DNA of 64,000 bases from Acinetobacter lwoffii (lineage in GTDB: Bacteria; Pseudomonadota; Gammaproteobacteria; Pseudomonadales; Moraxellaceae). Both the position numbers and the translations under genes were made by a program. Below are positions 30,582-38,538 of the stretch, one piece after another. The notes under the pieces are model-generated. The model searched no databases and was not told where the DNA came from. It worked only from the letters and a program-made list of their open reading frames with translations. Every line of letters starts with the position of its first letter. Positions within the stretch are counted from its first letter, which is position 1. Location: positions 1-64,000 of the forward strand of contig NZ_CP118963.1 in the NCBI RefSeq assembly GCF_029024105.1. The letters run 5' to 3'.

Positions 30582-31946
30582 ATGGCAGAAAACATGAACA
30601 GAGTAGCAAACACGGTAAGTGTGAATGATCTGATTGATCAGGCAAAATTCACTAAATTTCACTTAAGCATTGTATTGTGGTGTTTGTTTATTGTCCTATT
30701 TGACGGATATGATTTAGCAATTAACGGTGTCGTTCTGCCTCTACTTATGCAAGAGTGGGGTATGAGTGCTGTTCAAGCAGGCATGCTTGCAAGTACAGCA
30801 CTCGCTGGCATGATGTTTGGAGCCATGCTGTTTGGGATGCTTGCAGACAAAATTGGTCGTAAAAAAGTTATCTTGATTTGTGTGTCTTTATTTAGTGCTT
30901 TTACATTTTTAGGTGGATTTACCACTAATCCAACAGAGTTTGGTATTTTACGTTTTATTGCTGGTTTAGGGATTGGTGGTGTATTACCAAACTTAGTCGC
31001 TTTAACGTCTGAATATGCACCTAAACGTTTAAAAAGCACACTGGTAACCACCATGTTTAGTGGTTATGCCGTAGGCGGTATTATGGCTGCATTATGCGGT
31101 ACATGGTTTACACCAAGTTTTGGTTGGGAAATTATGTTCTTCATTGCAGGTATTCCATTACTTTTTGTTCCATTTTTTTGGAAGTTCTTACCTGAGTCTT
31201 TAACTTTCCTCGTTAAAGAACAAAAAGTGAATGAAGCACGTCGCTTTATAAAGCAAGTCGAGCCAACTGCAGACATACAAGCAGATACTGAACTTGTTCT
31301 AGCTAGCGCTGATCAAACCCAAAGTGCATCAGTAAAAGCTTTATTTACAGAAAATCGTGCCACAGGAACATTCTTATTTTGGATTGCTTTCTTTATGTGC
31401 TTACTCATGCTTTACGCACTTGGAAGCTGGCTACCAAAACTTATGATGGCCGCGGGATATTCTTTAGGTAGCAGTTTAATGTTCTTATTAGCACTGAATA
31501 TTGGTGCCGTGATCGGAACCATTAGCGGTGGTATTTTGGCAGACCGTTTTGACTTTAAACCTGTTCTTATGAGTATGTTAACTGTCGGTGTACTGTCTTT
31601 GGTTGGTTTGGGCTTTAATTCTCCAACCCCTGTTATTTATTTACTTGTCAGTTTAGCAGGTGCCTCATCTATTGGTACCAGTATCTTGTTATATAGCTAT
31701 GTTGCTCAATACTATCCTGTTGCAGTACGTTCTACTGGTATTGGTTGGGCTTCTGCTGTAGGGCGTACAGGTGCAATCGTTGGCCCAATCGTGATTGGTA
31801 TGCTGCTTGGGATGGAGTTACCACATAAATGGAACTTTATCGCAGTTGCAATGCCAGGTATTATTGGCATCATCGCTATTTCAATGATTCGTAAGCCACA
31901 ACCTGGTCGCGTTATGGTGAAAAAATTAAAAACAGCCAAAATTTAA
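30582..31946 (+). CDS. MFS transporter, aromatic acid:H+ symporter (AAHS) family, copy 1
   Basis: Inner-membrane symporter of 454 residues with 12 predicted segments, likely importing an aromatic or related carboxylic acid. AAHS hallmarks are visible: DGYDLAINGVVLPLLM in TM1, the loop motif GMLADKIGRKK, and RSTGIGWASAVGRTGAIVGP in the C-terminal half. It belongs with BenK/PcaK-type carriers. Codon choice is noticeably more A/T-rich than in copy 2 directly downstream. No catabolic genes are nearby, so the substrate cannot be inferred from context. Confidence 0.88.
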   Translation: MAENMNRVANTVSVNDLIDQAKFTKFHLSIVLWCLFIVLFDGYDLAINGVVLPLLMQEWGMSAVQAGMLASTALAGMMFGAMLFGMLADKIGRKKVILICVSLFSAFTFLGGFTTNPTEFGILRFIAGLGIGGVLPNLVALTSEYAPKRLKSTLVTTMFSGYAVGGIMAALCGTWFTPSFGWEIMFFIAGIPLLFVPFFWKFLPESLTFLVKEQKVNEARRFIKQVEPTADIQADTELVLASADQTQSASVKALFTENRATGTFLFWIAFFMCLLMLYALGSWLPKLMMAAGYSLGSSLMFLLALNIGAVIGTISGGILADRFDFKPVLMSMLTVGVLSLVGLGFNSPTPVIYLLVSLAGASSIGTSILLYSYVAQYYPVAVRSTGIGWASAVGRTGAIVGPIVIGMLLGMELPHKWNFIAVAMPGIIGIIAISMIRKPQPGRVMVKKLKTAKI

Positions 31947-31971
31947 ACTCTCGTAATTGACCTACTCAGTT

Positions 31972-32000
31972 AAAAAGCTCCTTACTTAAAGGGGCTTTTT
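31972..32000 (+). terminator. Terminator of AAHS copy 1
   Basis: Stem AAAAAGCTCC / GGGGCTTTTT (one G-T pair) with a 9-base loop. Confidence 0.85.
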
Positions 32001-32288
32001 CATATCTTTAGTATGAAATTAAATCAATATTCAATTGGTCAAAAGAATAAGCGGATTAAAAGAGCTTAAATATTGGGCGAATTAAAAAATAAATATCAAT
32101 TATTCAAAAGTTTATATTAGTAATAGTGTGACATATCACGCAAATAAATGACCTTTCGGTGAGCATAGCAGAATATCAATTAGTCTTATTGTGCCTTAAA
32201 TCCCGCTTGCGTATATTGCCTGACATTGAAGATTGACTTCAGTCTTCAACAAGATGTTATGGACAAGTACTCATGGGAGATGAGAACG
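32001..32288. other. Spacer between the two AAHS transporters
   Basis: 288 bp, AT-rich. It should carry the promoter of copy 2; I see no convincing hexamers or operator. The open frame of copy 2 reaches back to 32226 without a ribosome binding site. Confidence 0.4.
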
Positions 32289-33638
32289 ATGACAACGGAA
32301 AAAATAGATGTAAATTCTGTAGTCGATAATGCGAAATTCACGCCTTTCCACTTCAATGTAGTTGCTTGGTGTTTACTCATTATCTTATTTGATGGCTACG
32401 ATCTCGCAATCAATGGTGTAGTTTTACCGTTATTGATGCAAGACTGGGGCTTAAGTGCAGTGCAGGCCGGAATGCTTGCAAGTACCGCACTGGCTGGCAT
32501 GATGTTTGGTGCGATGATCTTTGGTTCCCTCGCGGACAAGATCGGCCGTAAGAAAGTGATCATGATCTGTATTGTATTATTTAGTGGTTTAACTTTTGCC
32601 GGCGGCTTTGCTTCAAACCCAACCGAATTCGGTATTTTACGTTTCCTTGCCGGTCTTGGTATTGGTGGCGTAATGCCAAACCTGGTGGCATTGACTTCGG
32701 AATATGCCCCACAAAAAATGCGTAGTACGCTGGTGACCACCATGTTTAGTGGTTATGCGGTAGGTGGCGTAATGGCTGCGTTATTGGGTTCATGGTTTAC
32801 CCCAAGTTTTGGTTGGCAAATCATGTTCTTTATCGCGGGTATTCCACTGTTTTTGTTACCAGTGATCTGGAAATTCCTGCCTGAATCTCTCGCATTTATT
32901 GTGAAACAGAATAAGCAGCCAGAAGCTCGTCGTATTGTACGTCGCTTGGCGCCAAATCTGACAGTTACCGAGAATACAACTTTCACTTTGCCACAGGAAA
33001 ATGTGCCTGAAGCAGCCAACGTGGTGAGCTTGTTCCGTCGTGGTCGTGCGGTCAATACTTTACTGTTCTGGGTCGCGTTCTTCACTTGTCTGTTAACCAT
33101 GTATGCACTGAGCAGCTGGTTACCGAAGTTAATGATGGCAGCGGGCTACTCGATGGACAACAGTTTGATGTTCATGATGGTGATGAACGTTGGTGCGGTT
33201 GTAGGTATTGTCGGTGGTGGTATTCTTGCGGATCGTTTCCACTTGAAACCGGTACTGATGTTCCTGGGTATGATGGGTGCGATTGTGATGAGCTCAATGG
33301 GCTTTGCATCTAACCAATTCTTACTTTACATCCTAGTATTCTTGGCGGGGGCAGCGTCGATTGGTTCGCAAATGTTGCTGTATAGCTATGTGGCGCAGTT
33401 CTACCCACTTGCGGTACGTTCGACAGGTATTGGCTGGTCTTCTGCGATCGGTCGTATGGGCGCGATTGTAGGGCCGATCCTGATTGGTGGCTTACTTGGT
33501 ATGAATCTGCCTGCTTACTTTAACTTTATGGCAGTTGGTTTACCGGTTCTGATTACTGCAATTGCGGTTGCGTTGATCATGCATGACAATGAGTCTGAAA
33601 AGATTGGTTCAATTGAACCCGCAGTGTCTAAAGCTTAA
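32289..33638 (+). CDS. MFS transporter, AAHS family, copy 2
   Basis: Paralogue of copy 1, with long shared stretches throughout (for example ALAGMMFGA, STLVTTMFSGYAVGG and SWLPKLMMAAGYS). I set the start at the ATG at 32289 (449 residues), which has GGGAGA at 32275-32280 and gives the same N-terminal length as copy 1; an upstream ATG at 32226 has no ribosome binding site. All AAHS motifs and 12 segments are present. GC-richer codon use than copy 1 suggests the two did not simply arise by a recent tandem duplication. Confidence 0.88.
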   Translation: MTTEKIDVNSVVDNAKFTPFHFNVVAWCLLIILFDGYDLAINGVVLPLLMQDWGLSAVQAGMLASTALAGMMFGAMIFGSLADKIGRKKVIMICIVLFSGLTFAGGFASNPTEFGILRFLAGLGIGGVMPNLVALTSEYAPQKMRSTLVTTMFSGYAVGGVMAALLGSWFTPSFGWQIMFFIAGIPLFLLPVIWKFLPESLAFIVKQNKQPEARRIVRRLAPNLTVTENTTFTLPQENVPEAANVVSLFRRGRAVNTLLFWVAFFTCLLTMYALSSWLPKLMMAAGYSMDNSLMFMMVMNVGAVVGIVGGGILADRFHLKPVLMFLGMMGAIVMSSMGFASNQFLLYILVFLAGAASIGSQMLLYSYVAQFYPLAVRSTGIGWSSAIGRMGAIVGPILIGGLLGMNLPAYFNFMAVGLPVLITAIAVALIMHDNESEKIGSIEPAVSKA

Positions 33639-33657
33639 AGCTAAGTTTTTAAATAAG

Positions 33658-33682
33658 AAGCCTCCGAAAGGGGGCTTTTTTA
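33658..33682 (+). terminator. Terminator of AAHS copy 2
   Basis: Stem AAGCCTCC / GGGGGCTT with a GAAA tetraloop, then T6. Confidence 0.9.
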
Positions 33683-33736
33683 TTTTTGAGATATTATATA
33701 TTTTGTTTTTAATATTTATTTTTGAAAATTAAAAAC

Positions 33737-34369
33737 ATGGAAGAATTGAAATATATTTATATACAGAATATTGAACAAGCATTATCGCGTTTAAAAGTTA
33801 CAAAAGAATTTTTAGAAATTTATTTAAATTCCTCAAAGCAAGCTTATTTAGAGTCTGCAATACTTCAGTTGAGGAAAACTTTAGAATTATTAGCTTTTGC
33901 TGCTATAGCTCCAAATAAAACAGAGTATGCAAAATTTAGGTTAAAAGCTGAAAGTCGTAATGATTACCGTAAAGATTATAAAGCTAGCACTATTGTCAAA
34001 ATATTAAAAAATATCAATAAAGATTTTTATCCTATTCCTTTATCAGAACCCTTTCTTGTCAAGGAAGGGTATTATCACTTTGAAAGACAAAAAGAGAATT
34101 TTTTAACGATTAATAATTTCATCAGATTGTATGACAAATTAGGTAAATATCTTCATGCAGATAATCCATGGGGACATGATAAAAATTTAAAAAATTTTGT
34201 TGATACATTACCTAAAGAAATTAAAGCAATAGAATCATTATTGTCATTGTATTTTACAACTATAAGAACCGATAATTTTATCGGTGTATGGGTTATCAAA
34301 ACTACCAGTGATCCTATCTCAGTTGAGGTTACGGTAGGTTATGCTAATGAAGATTTTTCAATTAAATAA
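33737..34369 (+). CDS. Hypothetical AT-rich orphan protein
   Basis: Unrecognised protein of 210 residues from the ATG at 33737; a TTG at 33722 is an alternative. Neither has a clear ribosome binding site. It is rich in Lys, Asn, Ile and Leu and the DNA is much more A/T-rich than the genes around it, which suggests transfer from elsewhere. The N-terminal two thirds look helical; RLYDKLGKYLHADNPW has some flavour of HEPN-like helical proteins, but the spacing does not match the standard RX4-6H motif. The C-terminal part looks beta. It sits between a terminator and an ankyrin gene 18 bp downstream. Confidence 0.6.
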   Translation: MEELKYIYIQNIEQALSRLKVTKEFLEIYLNSSKQAYLESAILQLRKTLELLAFAAIAPNKTEYAKFRLKAESRNDYRKDYKASTIVKILKNINKDFYPIPLSEPFLVKEGYYHFERQKENFLTINNFIRLYDKLGKYLHADNPWGHDKNLKNFVDTLPKEIKAIESLLSLYFTTIRTDNFIGVWVIKTTSDPISVEVTVGYANEDFSIK

Positions 34370-34387
34370 CTTGAAACGGATAATTTT

Positions 34388-34708
34388 ATGAAACTCAACT
34401 CATTCTCCCCAATCCTTGAAGATGATGAACTGCATCTTCCTGAACTGGTGTACTGGGCTTCTTTAGGCGATGTTGAACAGGTCGAGCAAGGCTTACAGAA
34501 AGGTCTGGACGTTAACTCTGCCGACGAAGAAGGCTATAGTGCTTTACAGGCCGCTGCTGAAAATGATCATCTGGAAGTGGTCAAACTCTTGGTCAGCAAG
34601 GGTGCTGATATTGCACATCGCAGTCCTAATACTGCTTTAGAATTGGCCGAAATGGCCGGAAATAAAGACGTTGTGACTTATCTGAAAAGTCTGGCCGGTG
34701 GTGTCTGA
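34388..34708 (+). CDS. Small ankyrin-repeat protein
   Basis: Cytoplasmic protein of 106 residues. Two ankyrin repeats are readable: DVNSADEEGYSALQAAAENDHLEVVKLL and a shorter second one beginning GADIAHRSPNTALELAEMAG. Repeats of this kind mediate protein contacts. It starts 18 bp behind the AT-rich orphan, but its base composition is like the rest of the chromosome, so the two may simply have become neighbours. Partner unknown. Confidence 0.8.
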   Translation: MKLNSFSPILEDDELHLPELVYWASLGDVEQVEQGLQKGLDVNSADEEGYSALQAAAENDHLEVVKLLVSKGADIAHRSPNTALELAEMAGNKDVVTYLKSLAGGV

Positions 34709-34712
34709 ATAT

Positions 34713-34744
34713 AAAAAAGAACCTCAAATTTGAGGTTCTTTTTT
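34713..34744. terminator. Bidirectional terminator (perfect palindrome)
   Basis: AAAAAAGAACCTCAAA followed by its exact complement, with T6 on both strands. It serves the ankyrin gene and the convergent DJ-1 family gene. Confidence 0.9.
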
Positions 34745-34755
34745 ATGGTATGAGC

Positions 34756-35307
34756 TTAGGCAGCATCACCTTCAAGCTCTTTTAAGATCGCTTCATTGAA
34801 AGCCGGTAAATCATCCGGATTACGTGAAGTAATCAGTACCCAGTCGCCAGTATTGCAGCGGTGAACCTGTTCATCGACCCATTTTCCACCGGCATTTTCC
34901 AGATCCAGCTTGATGCTCTTATATGAAGTCAGATTCTTGTCTTTGATACGCTGTGCATCAATCAAGGTCCATGGCCCATGACAGATCGCGGCAATCGGTT
35001 TGTGATTATCGGCAAAATGCTGAATGATTTTTTGCGCATCCTGATTGATTCTCAAGGTATCCGCATTGACTGTACCGCCGGGAATCACCAAAAGATCATA
35101 ATCATCCAGATCGACGTGTTCAAGACTGGTATCCGGCGTATATTGGGTGGCAGCTTTGGTATCACCTTTGACCGTCGCGACATCTTCATTTTTTTCGGCA
35201 GCATGAATCACTTCAAAACCTTTGGACTTTAGAAAATTTAAAGGCTCAGTGAGTTCATCATGTTCAATGCCTTGATTAGATGTAATAAAGAGGACCTTTT
35301 TTACCAT
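34756..35307 (-). CDS. DJ-1/PfpI family protein
   Basis: Protein of 183 residues in the class I glutamine amidotransferase-like superfamily. The nucleophile elbow AICHGPW places Cys109 next to His110, and the N-terminal acidic segment EHDEL lies where the family has its conserved Glu. The subgroup (YraA/PfpI-like) includes proteins proposed as proteases, glyoxalases or protein deglycases; activity cannot be decided here. AGGAAC lies ahead of the ATG. It is alone on its strand. Confidence 0.85.
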   Translation of the reverse strand: MVKKVLFITSNQGIEHDELTEPLNFLKSKGFEVIHAAEKNEDVATVKGDTKAATQYTPDTSLEHVDLDDYDLLVIPGGTVNADTLRINQDAQKIIQHFADNHKPIAAICHGPWTLIDAQRIKDKNLTSYKSIKLDLENAGGKWVDEQVHRCNTGDWVLITSRNPDDLPAFNEAILKELEGDAA

Positions 35308-35420
35308 GATTGCTGTTCCTAAAAAATGCGAGGATTTTTAGCTTAACAACAAGGGGATTCTTACAATGTTGGAGTTTTAGCTCGGAACTGTTAAGCAATG
35401 ATAAATAAAATAATAGGCAG
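35308..35420. other. Promoter region of the DJ-1 family gene
   Basis: About 110 bp between the gene start and a terminator serving the opposite neighbour. No specific site recognised. Confidence 0.4.
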
Positions 35421-35454
35421 AAAAAAAAGCCCCGACATCCTGTCGGGGCTTTTT
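35421..35454 (-). terminator. Terminator downstream of the barrel-protein gene
   Basis: Perfect 12-bp stem AAAGCCCCGACA / TGTCGGGGCTTT with a 3-base loop; T8 on the minus strand. It lies about 220 bp past the stop codon of the gene it would end, leaving an unusually long 3' region. Confidence 0.88.
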
Positions 35455-35674
35455 CGTATCTCGTGATTTAGGTATAACTCCTGTCGTACCTCACGTCCTG
35501 GTGTTGCGATGTTATTCTTGTTTTTAGGTCTTCTGGAGCATCCTGCTCTCTATGTTTATAAAGTAATACACATCCCGGTGGCGCACTAGCAGCAGATTGC
35601 GGTTATTGCTGTACGCTTTGGCTTACATCAGCGCAGAGAAATTAAGCTGTGCAAACTTAACCGGTTGTATTGCA
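35455..35674 (-). ncRNA. Structured 3' region, possible 3'-UTR-derived small RNA
   Basis: Between the barrel gene and its terminator lie about 220 bp without an open frame but with short perfect inverted repeats, for example GAGCA / TGCTC near 35538-35550 and CAGCA / TGCTG near 35590-35612. Long structured 3' regions ending in a strong terminator are common sources of regulatory RNAs. No known family is recognised. Confidence 0.4.
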
Positions 35675-36364
35675 TTAAAAATGTATATCTAAGCCGATAT
35701 AAGGACCTTTAAATTCCAGCTGTAAGTCTGGACGTTGATCCTGTTCAAAATCTACCTGCATGAGGCGATAACCGATTTTGGCACCGACATCGACCAGCAG
35801 ATTATCAATGAAATCATATTGCAATTCTGCCTGTACGTCGGTTTTTCGGGTATCGCTGCCGCGACTGTAAACCGCTTCTGCTTTGGCACTCATACCGGTA
35901 AATGGCAATTTAACCCCGGCTGTTGCATAGAGCAGTGGGCTATATTCATCCAGATCGTATTGCGTGAAAGCGCCGGCAGTCCGGTTTTCCACCGTACCAT
36001 CCAGATTGGTTAAACCTGCACCTATATCCGCATGCACAATGGTATCCAGCAATTCGTAATACAGAATATAGTCAATATTGTTCAGCTCGATATCTGAGGC
36101 ATTGACAGGAGAACTCTGTTCGCTGGTGCTGTCCAGATTGACGTATTTAATCTTGGCATTTGGCAATAACGGTACCGGATGTTCTACAGCGACAGATAGT
36201 TGTGCTGTACCTTGTCGATCCAGCTCATGCTTGAAATTGTTATCCTGGCTATAGCCGTCAAAATCCCAGTAGCTGAGATCCGCTTTCACGCCAATCACAT
36301 CTGCATGACTGAGCGTACTGAGTCCAAAACCGAAGAATAAGGTGGTGAGTATTTTTGCGCGCAT
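35675..36364 (-). CDS. Outer-membrane beta-barrel protein, TIGR04219-like
   Basis: Protein of 229 residues with a signal peptide (about 1-21, ending SHA). The mature part shows alternating polar and hydrophobic residues over many strands and ends in IGLDIHF, with the C-terminal Phe typical of outer-membrane barrels. The opening DVIGVKADLSYWDFDGYS matches my memory of the TIGR04219 family, whose function is unknown. Divergent from the aldehyde dehydrogenase gene. Confidence 0.78.
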   Translation of the reverse strand: MRAKILTTLFFGFGLSTLSHADVIGVKADLSYWDFDGYSQDNNFKHELDRQGTAQLSVAVEHPVPLLPNAKIKYVNLDSTSEQSSPVNASDIELNNIDYILYYELLDTIVHADIGAGLTNLDGTVENRTAGAFTQYDLDEYSPLLYATAGVKLPFTGMSAKAEAVYSRGSDTRKTDVQAELQYDFIDNLLVDVGAKIGYRLMQVDFEQDQRPDLQLEFKGPYIGLDIHF

Positions 36365-36498
36365 GGCTCTATTCCCTAAAGCTTTATTAAAATTAGAAGT
36401 GTCTGGTTACTTAAAAGCATCTTCTTAATATGGAGTAGCAAGTGCATGATATAGAGAATTTCAAAAATGTATATCCTTAGATTTTGCAGGACAATAAG

Positions 36499-37947
36499 AT
36501 GGTAGCGAGAAGCACACAACAAGCGAAAGAGTATGCATTATATGTCGCCGGTCAGGTGGCTCAGACGGGTGAATGGCTAGAGGTCAAACATAAATATAAC
36601 CACGAACTGTATGCCCGTGTCGCTTTGGCAGATGCCAACACACTGGAACAGGCGATTCAGTCTGCCGTAGACGCAGAAGCCGAAATGGCTGCCTTAGAGC
36701 CGTTCCAGAAACAGAAAATTCTGCTGCATTGCGTACGCCGTTTTCGTGAGATTCATGAAGAACTGACCGAAATTCTGATTGCAGAGGGCGGTAAACCGCG
36801 TAAAGCGGCCGAAGCTGAAGTTGAGCGTCTGATTAATACCTTTCAGATTGCCGCAGATGCCGTGACCCAGGTTGATCAGGGACGTATGCTGCCTTTGGCC
36901 GTGACTGCGGCAGCATCCGGTTATCAGGGTATTGTGAAGCAGGTGCCAATTGGTGCAGTGTCTCTGATCAGTCCGTTTAATTTTCCTTTAAACCTGACCG
37001 CGCATAAAATTGCTCCTGCGATTGCAGCCGGTTGTCCCTTTGTGCTGAAACCGCCGAGTCTAACCCCGATTTCTGCCTTAAAAATTGCCGAAATTCTGGC
37101 GGAAACCGATTTACCGCAAGGTGCCTTTTCGGTATTGCCCTGTCCGCGAGAGCTGGCCGATCTACTGGTCACTGATGAGCGTTTTAAATTACTCAGTTTT
37201 ACCGGTTCCGATGCTGTGGGCTGGGATATGAAAGCGCGTGCCGGACGCAAAAAAGTGGTCTTGGAGCTGGGTGGCAATGCTGCTGTCATGATTGAGCCAG
37301 ATACCGAAATTAACGATGTCTTGATTAACCGTCTAATTGGCGGGGCGTATAACCATGCCGGACAGGTGTGTATCAGTGTGCAACGCATTTTGGTGCATCA
37401 GCAGATTTATACTGAAGTGAAGGACAAACTGCTGGCGAAACTGAAAACGATTAAAGCCGCTGATCCGAATCTGAGCACAACCTTGGTTGGTCCGATGATC
37501 AAGGAAGATGAAGCCAAACGCCTGAAAAAATGGCTGGATAAAGCCGTGAAAAAAGACGCGAAAATCCTGATTGGAGGCGAATTGAATGGTGTGATGTTCG
37601 CACCGACCTTGCTGGAAAATGTAGACCACAGTCTGGAAATCTACCGTGATGAAGCCTTTGGCCCGGTGGCAATTCTGGAAGCGTATGCTGATTTCGAATC
37701 CGGTATTGCCTGTATCAACCGCAGCCGTTTTGGCTTGCAAGCTGGAGTGTATACTCAGAATCTGAACAAGATGCTGTATGCCTGGGATCATCTGCATGTC
37801 GGCGGTGTCATTATCAATGATATTCCGTCTTTCCGGGTCGATAACATGCCCTATGGCGGGGTCAAAGATTCAGGTCTGGGTCGTGAAGGAATTCAGTCCG
37901 CCATTCGCGATATGCAGGAAGAGCGCATGCTGGTGATTAAAGCCTAG
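36499..37947 (+). CDS. Aldehyde dehydrogenase (NAD(P)-dependent)
   Basis: Enzyme of 482 residues oxidising an aldehyde to the acid. The start is the ATG at 36499 with AGGA at 36487-36490; a TTG at 36484 overlaps the binding site. The general base Glu256 lies in ELGGN and the nucleophile Cys291 in GQVCISVQR. The cofactor region SPFNFPLN and the C-terminal VDNMPYGGVKDSGLGREG are intact. The pattern resembles NADP-dependent lactaldehyde/succinic semialdehyde-type enzymes, but the substrate cannot be assigned. Confidence 0.88.
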   Translation: MVARSTQQAKEYALYVAGQVAQTGEWLEVKHKYNHELYARVALADANTLEQAIQSAVDAEAEMAALEPFQKQKILLHCVRRFREIHEELTEILIAEGGKPRKAAEAEVERLINTFQIAADAVTQVDQGRMLPLAVTAAASGYQGIVKQVPIGAVSLISPFNFPLNLTAHKIAPAIAAGCPFVLKPPSLTPISALKIAEILAETDLPQGAFSVLPCPRELADLLVTDERFKLLSFTGSDAVGWDMKARAGRKKVVLELGGNAAVMIEPDTEINDVLINRLIGGAYNHAGQVCISVQRILVHQQIYTEVKDKLLAKLKTIKAADPNLSTTLVGPMIKEDEAKRLKKWLDKAVKKDAKILIGGELNGVMFAPTLLENVDHSLEIYRDEAFGPVAILEAYADFESGIACINRSRFGLQAGVYTQNLNKMLYAWDHLHVGGVIINDIPSFRVDNMPYGGVKDSGLGREGIQSAIRDMQEERMLVIKA

Positions 37948-38538
37948 GTTCAGAATATTCAATTCATCGCTTCGATATCACAGGTGGCTGGTTTTTAAAT
38001 CTGCTTGTGATATTTAAACCGGTTTTTAAAGAGGTCAAAATTCCATGAGAGAATTTGATTTCCCATATCACGGCTTGGTCATGTGCCTTAGTATGAGCCG
38101 TTTCATCTTCAAATAATGATCTAAAAACAGATGCTGGATCAGAGTCTTGGAATACATTTTTTGAAACAGCGACCCTGTAGTAAAACTTAAGAAAAATATA
38201 TTCCAAAAAGTTTGTCAATATATAACTTGTTTAATCTGCCTTATTTTGCAGAATTATTGAACGCTTAATTCGAATAGATTATAAATAACGAATATTTTAA
38301 GCAGAATTTACAGAAAAAATTTAAAAAAGTCAGTATTGTTAAATCATCTACAAGGTCAGTTTTTCGATCAGACTTTAAGCAAGATGTAAGACCTGCTGAC
38401 CTGTTTGTACATTAGAATTCGACGCCCACAAGGTGCCCTCTAATTCAAACACCCAAAATTATTGAAAATGCTTCTTTTTTTGCTTGCGCCATAACCATAA
38501 CAAGCAGCATCTAAAGGGGTTAAAAGTTTAGGTGTTCT
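37948..38538. other. 590-bp intergenic region
   Basis: Past the aldehyde dehydrogenase there is a loose hairpin (ATATCACA / TGTGATAT, 37976-38012) that may slow transcription but is no classical terminator. An 84-codon minus-strand frame (37964-38218) has no ribosome binding site or recognisable product. The last 130 bp before the transporter contain ATTAGA / TCTAAT flanking a GC-rich segment (about 38411-38444), a possible leader hairpin. No gene is supported. Confidence 0.4.

Noticed and set aside
30532..30627. 31-codon frame across the start of the first AAHS gene
   Set aside because: Weak ribosome binding site and no leader-peptide features; more likely chance overlap with the purine-rich start region.
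37964..38218. 84-codon minus-strand frame
   Set aside because: No ribosome binding site, no recognisable pattern, and it spans a loose hairpin.
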